Program-made: the position numbers and the translations under genes
From: Amorphochlora amoebiformis
Taxonomy: Eukaryota > Cercozoa > Chlorarachniophyceae
Direction: 5' to 3'
DNA length: 64,000 bases
NCBI GenBank assembly: GCA_054601695.1
Contig: BAAHQB010000357.1
Span: 96,809-160,808, forward strand
The notes under the pieces: generated by a model
What the model was told of the DNA's origin: nothing
Seen by the model: the letters and a program-made list of their open reading frames with translations, nothing else
Databases searched by the model: none
Shown here: positions 56,054 to 64,000 of the stretch, piece after piece
Layout: each line of letters starts with the position of its first letter
Numbering within the stretch: the first letter of the stretch is position 1

Positions 56054-56054
56054 T
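55818..56054. other. Gene H downstream region with CCCTAA array
   Basis: Irregular then regular CCCTAA units (about 55860-55956), a short unique stretch, then the TA tract into which copia element 2 inserted. Confidence 0.7.
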
Positions 56055-56292
56055 TGTTAACGTATACCGGACCTACAAGCTTAACTAGACGTCAGATCGC
56101 TAGACTACCGTCATATTCGTAATCTACGCATGCGAATTAGCAATAGTCATCCGAGGGGAAGATCTTCCAAGGGAAGACCTTAGGTAGGGAAGGCCTTCTA
56201 CGCGAGAATTTTCTTGTGAATTTAGTCATTATCATTTGCCATAATCCAAACGGACAACAGTCAATCGGACAACTACCACTGCTACGCTGACA
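56055..56292 (+). repeat. 5' LTR of copia element 2
   Basis: 238 bp, begins TGTTAACG and ends GCTGACA; about 99% identical to 59702-59938. Confidence 0.93.
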
Positions 56293-56301
56293 GGTTATGA
56301 G
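56293..56301 (+). other. Primer-binding site of copia element 2
   Basis: GGTTATGAG pairs over nine bases with CTCATAACC in the anticodon arm of eukaryotic initiator tRNA-Met. The gag ATG (56297) is inside it. Confidence 0.7.
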
Positions 56302-59300
56302 TTTCGAAGCGACACGTACTGCCCTACTCAAGTGGACTGCCAAGCTGAAGCTTACCAAGGAGGACGACTGGACCAAATATGCCAAGAGCGTCTCTATGAT
56401 GGTGAAGGCACTTCAGCTCGAGGACTGTATGAAGCTTGGGGCACGATCCATCATGGATTGGAAGAATCCTGACGCTCTACGTCCACAGCATGTGGTTGAG
56501 ATGAAGGAGGGGAAATGGGCAACGAATCTCGATGGGAAAGAGGACGCGCATATAAAGTTGAGGATGCTACTGCATGCTACATTGGTGCTCACGGTGACGT
56601 AAGTATGAACATCTTACAACCGGGAGGGAGGATCCAGTGTACCTCTGGGCTCGTCTGCGCGCTCGCATCGAGGGTCCACGACTGTTTAGGAGGATGAAGC
56701 TACAAGAGTTAAATCGTCAGACGCTTGACGATTACAGCGGCGATTTCGGGAAGCTGGCTTCGAGATCGAGGAGACGGCGATGCACTCACCGGGCTGGGCA
56801 AGACCATGGACGACGAGGACAGGATCGTGGCGCTCGTGATGGCTTTCCCGGAGGACGAGTACGGCTCTACACTCGAGAATATTGCACTGCACCCTACTAC
56901 CTACCAAGCGGCGTAACGGCGATCACTAGTGTTCCGGCAAGGAAGGCGGCTAACAACTATGAGACCCAGGTAAAGGATATCTGGCGGCCGGCCATGAGCA
57001 TCAAGGGACCAAGAATCTCAAGGACATGTCTGCGAAGGATCTGCGAAGATGAAGACTAGGATCGACAAGTTGATGACCGCGAAGTCTGGGAGGCCGAAGG
57101 GAGCATCGAGGAAGCTCAGGGGCAAATGTTTCAAGTGCAAAAAGAAGGGGCACATGAAGAAGGATTGTCCATTGCTCAACAAACAAGATGATGATGCGGC
57201 GATACTTGAGGATGGCAGCGAATCGGATTACAACTGGAGCACGGTGGCAGGCAACTGGGGCGACGGCTCGACTGCTGGATATCTGGTGCTCGACAGTGGA
57301 TGCACGAGGAGCTGCTTCAAGGACAAGCGGTACGTCAAGACCTTCGGGTGGTGAAGAATCATGCTTTCAAGCTAGGCAACGGCGAGACCCGAATGGAATC
57401 CAAGGGCTTTGGGGATGTTGATGTGCAACTAAGGAATGGGAAAGTACTCAAGATGACCAATGTGGCATATTGCCCCGGAGCTGCGGCGAACTACGTGGCT
57501 CAACGGCGGCTACGTGAAGATGGATATCGACTCAGGTTCGTGGGGGAGCAGGACGACATCTCGATTATGAAGGATGGAGATGAGATTTGCAGGACTTCTG
57601 GGACCAAGAAGAGGCTGTTCCTCATCCCTGTGGCAAACGATGATAACCTTGGCGCATGGTTTGACGACAAGGCGAGGTGGAGGTCCTTATGGAAATGGCA
57701 CCTGGCACTAGGACATACGCCAAGTAGGATCATCAAGAAGATGGAGAAGCTGGGAGTCGTGGCTGGATTGTCGATTGCGGATGTCAAGGCGCATGTTAGG
57801 TTCTACGATACCATATTCAACTTCAAGGCTCGACGAGAAGATATATATATCTCCTGAGAAGCGGAATGATACATATATATATCCTGAAATGACTTTCTCC
57901 GACGACAAGGCTGCCGACGGAGAGGGGGAGAAGAATAATGCACCGGATATGGGGGAGTCTGACGACGAGAGACGACGACGAAGAAGAAACGGCACCTAGG
58001 CGTTCAACACGCACTCGGACGCAACGCACAGTATACGACGGACAGGGAGGCAGCGAGATCCCAAGCGCTAAGGGCAACGTTGAAGTGGCTGCGGCGATGG
58101 AGGACTGTATGTTCGGTGTAAGCGACGGCACCGAACCCAAGAACTGGGAGGAGGCGAGGCATCATCCTGCATGGGTGAAGGCAACCGATGAAGAGATAGA
58201 GGCACTGGAGAAGAACGGGACCTGGAAGATCATCGCACGACGACCTGAGATGAGGGTTGCTGGTGTTAGGACTCTCTACAAGCAGAAACTGAACAAGGAT
58301 GGTGAACTCTGGGCGCAAGAAGGCACGCGTGGTGGCGAAGGGATATACACAGTTTGGGGTGAGCTTTAATGATGGATACGCCCCGACACGGAGGATCGCC
58401 AGCTTAAGGGGCATTCTGGCACTTGCACAAGTGAAGGGACGAAAGAGATTGAGTGCGGACATCAACAACGCGTACCTACACGGACCGGAGGACGACAAGA
58501 CTATATGGAGATACCAGAGAGCATGAGGATAAGTACGATCCAAGCAAATACTATGTGACCTTCAGAAGTGCTTCTACGGGCTGAAGACTGCTGGGGGAAC
58601 TGGAAGAATGCTTCGACCAACATATGGAGTCGAAAGGATATCGGAGGTGCAGGAGTACCCGTGCGTCTACATGCATCATCAGAGGATGTCATCGTATGTG
58701 TATACGTGGATGACGTCGTGTGTACAGCAGCGCGAGAGAAGGATGGGTATACGTTCCTGCAAGGCCTCCGTGCTAGATTTGGGATTAAAGAAATGGGTGA
58801 GCTGGATTTTGTTCTGGGAATATCGGTGACGAAGATTGGAAAGGACCTGATAATGTCACAAGAAGCCTACGCTAAGAGGATTCTGATCGAGTACAAGATG
58901 CAAAACTGCAAGGGAGTCACCACGCCTATGGCACCATCTGTAAAGCTCACCAAAGACAAAGAAGAACCTGGAGTTGACCAAGAAAAATATCGTCCACTAT
59001 TGGGAAGATTGCGTACTTAGCAACATGTACAAGACCGGACTTAGCATACACGGTATCAAAGCTGTCAAGGTACCTGAACGATCCGAAGCGAAGTCACATG
59101 CTGGCTGCAGAGTACGCCCTGAGGTACATCAAGCGTACACTGCACTACGGACTTCGGTTCACGAACGCTGGGACTGATATGAAGATGTATGTCGACGCTG
59201 ATCATGCTGGATGCCTGGATACTAGAAGGTCGACAAGTGGATGTTTGATCATCTTCGGAGGAAATTTGATACATTGGCGTTCGAAGCGACAGACAATTGC

Positions 59301-59700
59301 TGTGAAGAGCTCAGCCATTGCCGAGTACGTCGCACTGGGAAGGGCTGGACGAATTGCTATGGATGCGGAACTTATTTTTAGAGTTGGACGTGAAGTTGGG
59401 ATCGTCGATGGTTTATGAGGACAACACTGCGTGTATACGGATCGCGGAGAATCCTATCTTGTCTCAGAAAACCAAGGCCGTCGATCTGGACTTCCACTAC
59501 TGTCGGGATCACCTGCAACGTGGGATATATATGTTGGAATATATACCAACAGATCAACAGTTAGCGATGGGCTTACCAAGGCTGTGAGCGGTGCTACACT
59601 CTTCAAGCTGGCGGAAGCATATCTGGACACGGAAGCGCATGTGGCTCCAACCAAGACGCAGCAGAGGTCGACGCTGGCAGGAGCGGCGCGTCGAGGGGGA
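56297..59700 (+). pseudogene. Broken gag-pol of copia element 2
   Basis: Homology runs through several frames: gag start at 56297, zinc knuckle CFKCKKKGHMKKDC (about 57127-57168), protease VLDSGCTRS (about 57290), GAG-pre-integrase WHLALGHTP (about 57700), then directly a linker and RT (about 58020 on), YVDD (about 58700), RNase H YVDADHAG and EDNTACI. The integrase D,D35E core expected between about 57790 and 58020 is missing. At least four frame breaks occur. The element must depend on others in trans if it moved recently. Confidence 0.9.
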
Positions 59701-59701
59701 G
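59692..59701 (+). other. Polypurine tract of copia element 2
   Basis: CGAGGGGGAG directly precedes the 3' LTR start TGTTAACG. Confidence 0.8.
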
Positions 59702-59938
59702 TGTTAACGTATACCGGACCTACAAGCTTAACTAGACGTCAGATCGCTAGACTACCGTTATATTCGTAATCTACGCATGCAATTAGCAATAGTCATCCGA
59801 GGGGAAGATCTTCCAAGGGAAGACCTTAGGTAGGGAAGGCCTTCTACGCGAGAATTTTCTTGTGAATTTAGTCATTATCATTTGCCATAATCCAAACGGA
59901 CAACAGTCAATCGGACAACTACCACTGCTACGCTGACA
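59702..59938 (+). repeat. 3' LTR of copia element 2
   Basis: 237 bp, lacking one G present in the 5' LTR (GCATGCAATTAG versus GCATGCGAATTAG). Confidence 0.93.
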
Positions 59939-59939
59939 A

Positions 59940-59970
<31 letters not shown>

Positions 59971-60352
59971 GCACATATACCTAACAGCATAACTAAGCCC
60001 TTGGGCTAAGTTGTGCAAAATAATCTGATCCTAACCCTAACCCTAGGATGATCAGAAAGGACACGATGGGTTTCAGAACCTTAGGATTAATCGTCATTGG
60101 GTGAAACTCTAACCCCAACCCTAACCCTAACCCTAACCCCAACCCTAACCCTATCCCCAACCCTAACCCTAACCCTAACCCTAACCCTAACCCTAACCCT
60201 AACCCTAACCCTAACGCTGACCCTATAAGGTATTGAATGACGTCCTCAATAGATATAAAGAAAGAAATGCATATATATATATGTATATATATATTATTAA
60301 TATATACATATACATATATATATATATATATATATTATGTACATATATACGT

Positions 60353-60384
<32 letters not shown>

Positions 60385-60433
60385 CCATTATATCCAGATA
60401 TAGTTGATAACTAGATATTAGTCTATCTCTTTA

Positions 60434-60471
<38 letters not shown>

Positions 60472-60483
60472 TATTTATATATA

Positions 60484-60533
<50 letters not shown>

Positions 60534-60590
60534 ATATATACATATATGATATTATACGTATATATATAGATAAGGTTGATAAACTGGATA
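59939..60590. other. Spacer with CCCTAA arrays and TA tracts
   Basis: CCCTAA units at about 60028-60048 and 60110-60215 flank an open island (DDQKGHDGFQNLRINRHW on the plus strand) that may be an exon of unknown gene. TA tracts and a duplicated AGATATAGTTGATAACTAGA-like segment follow. Confidence 0.55.
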
Positions 60591-63727
<3,137 letters not shown>

Positions 63728-64000
63728 CTTGCAAGGAAGATGTCTAACCTAAAACAAAGTATTTCTCAGACAAACGACCTGTTTGAAGAGTTCAATGAAC
63801 ATTTTTTGTACAACCTTCTCAAAAAATTCAAAAATTAGCCCATACGTGCGTATTACTTAAAATTGTTACGTAACTAACCCTATATATATCTAGAGGTCGC
63901 GCTCAATCCTTTCTGGAAAGTAATCATATTCTCAATTCTAACCATCCTACCAGCACAAACAATACCTTATCATGCGCTCCTGTGAGATCGACCAGGCTGG
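63728..64000. other. Unassigned unique sequence at the right end
   Basis: No simple repeat. On the minus strand TTTGTTTTAG near 63755 could be an acceptor for an extended gene I exon. The homopurine string AAAAAATTCAAAAATTAG is at about 63822. No product can be named. Confidence 0.4.

Larger units (their letters stand above)
56055..59938 (+). mobile_element. Degraded Ty1/copia element 2, plus strand
   Basis: A 3,884-bp element with LTRs 56055-56292 and 59702-59938 (TGTTAACG...GCTGACA) that differ by one base deletion and one substitution. It is inserted in a (TA)n tract, so the target duplication cannot be distinguished from the repeat. PBS GGTTATGAG and PPT CGAGGGGGAG are intact. The body is a pseudogene without an integrase core. 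Confidence 0.93.

Overview
The window is nuclear DNA of a eukaryote. It is dominated by (TA)n, (CA/TG)n, (CT/GA)n and (CG)n microsatellites and by interstitial arrays of the telomere-type hexamer CCCTAA/TTAGGG. It carries spliced genes with GT-AG introns and Ty1/copia LTR retrotransposons. No rRNA, tRNA, CRISPR array or prokaryotic operon was recognised. The species cannot be named; an intron-rich protist or alga is my best guess (TTAGGG-class hexamers, copia elements, SMUG1, SR protein, single-PDZ protein).

Main result: the coding sequence is mostly invisible as long ORFs. It is cut into exons of about 19-240 nt that sit as small non-repetitive islands in a sea of simple repeats. Joining islands by splice signals and intron phase gives two confidently identified genes on the minus strand. 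SMUG1 uracil-DNA glycosylase has 12 exons at 22285-32034 and 315 codons. A serine racemase-type PLP enzyme has 16 exons at 36078-48227. The same method gives six less certain or unidentified genes: A (+, to 10669), C (+, 12197-14610, CxxCxGxG zinc finger), F (+, 48285-49326), G (+, 49966-52623, PDZ protein), H (+, 53838-55817) and I (-, 60591-63727). Introns are nearly pure microsatellite or telomere-like repeat. Many exons have extra partial copies that keep one splice site and a piece of exon.

Layout: 1-1312 telomere-like and variant CCTAAG repeats; 2.7-10.7 kb gene A; 10.7-12.2 kb intergenic; 12.2-14.6 kb gene C; 15.4-21.3 kb a near-intact copia element on the minus strand with identical LTRs and a 5-bp target duplication; 22.3-32.0 kb SMUG1; 32.6-33.6 kb an SR-type splicing factor with two RRMs and one ordinary 64-bp intron, divergent from SMUG1; 33.6-36.1 kb CTAG-rich then TA-rich DNA; 36.1-48.2 kb serine racemase; 48.3-49.3 kb gene F, divergent from it; 50.0-52.6 kb PDZ gene; 53.8-55.8 kb gene H; 56.1-59.9 kb a degraded copia element lacking the integrase core; 60.6-63.7 kb the 3' part of gene I with a solo LTR in an intron; the last 270 bases are unassigned.

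The genes have unrelated roles (DNA repair, amino-acid metabolism, splicing, scaffolding). What unites them is gene architecture, with simple repeats acting as introns.
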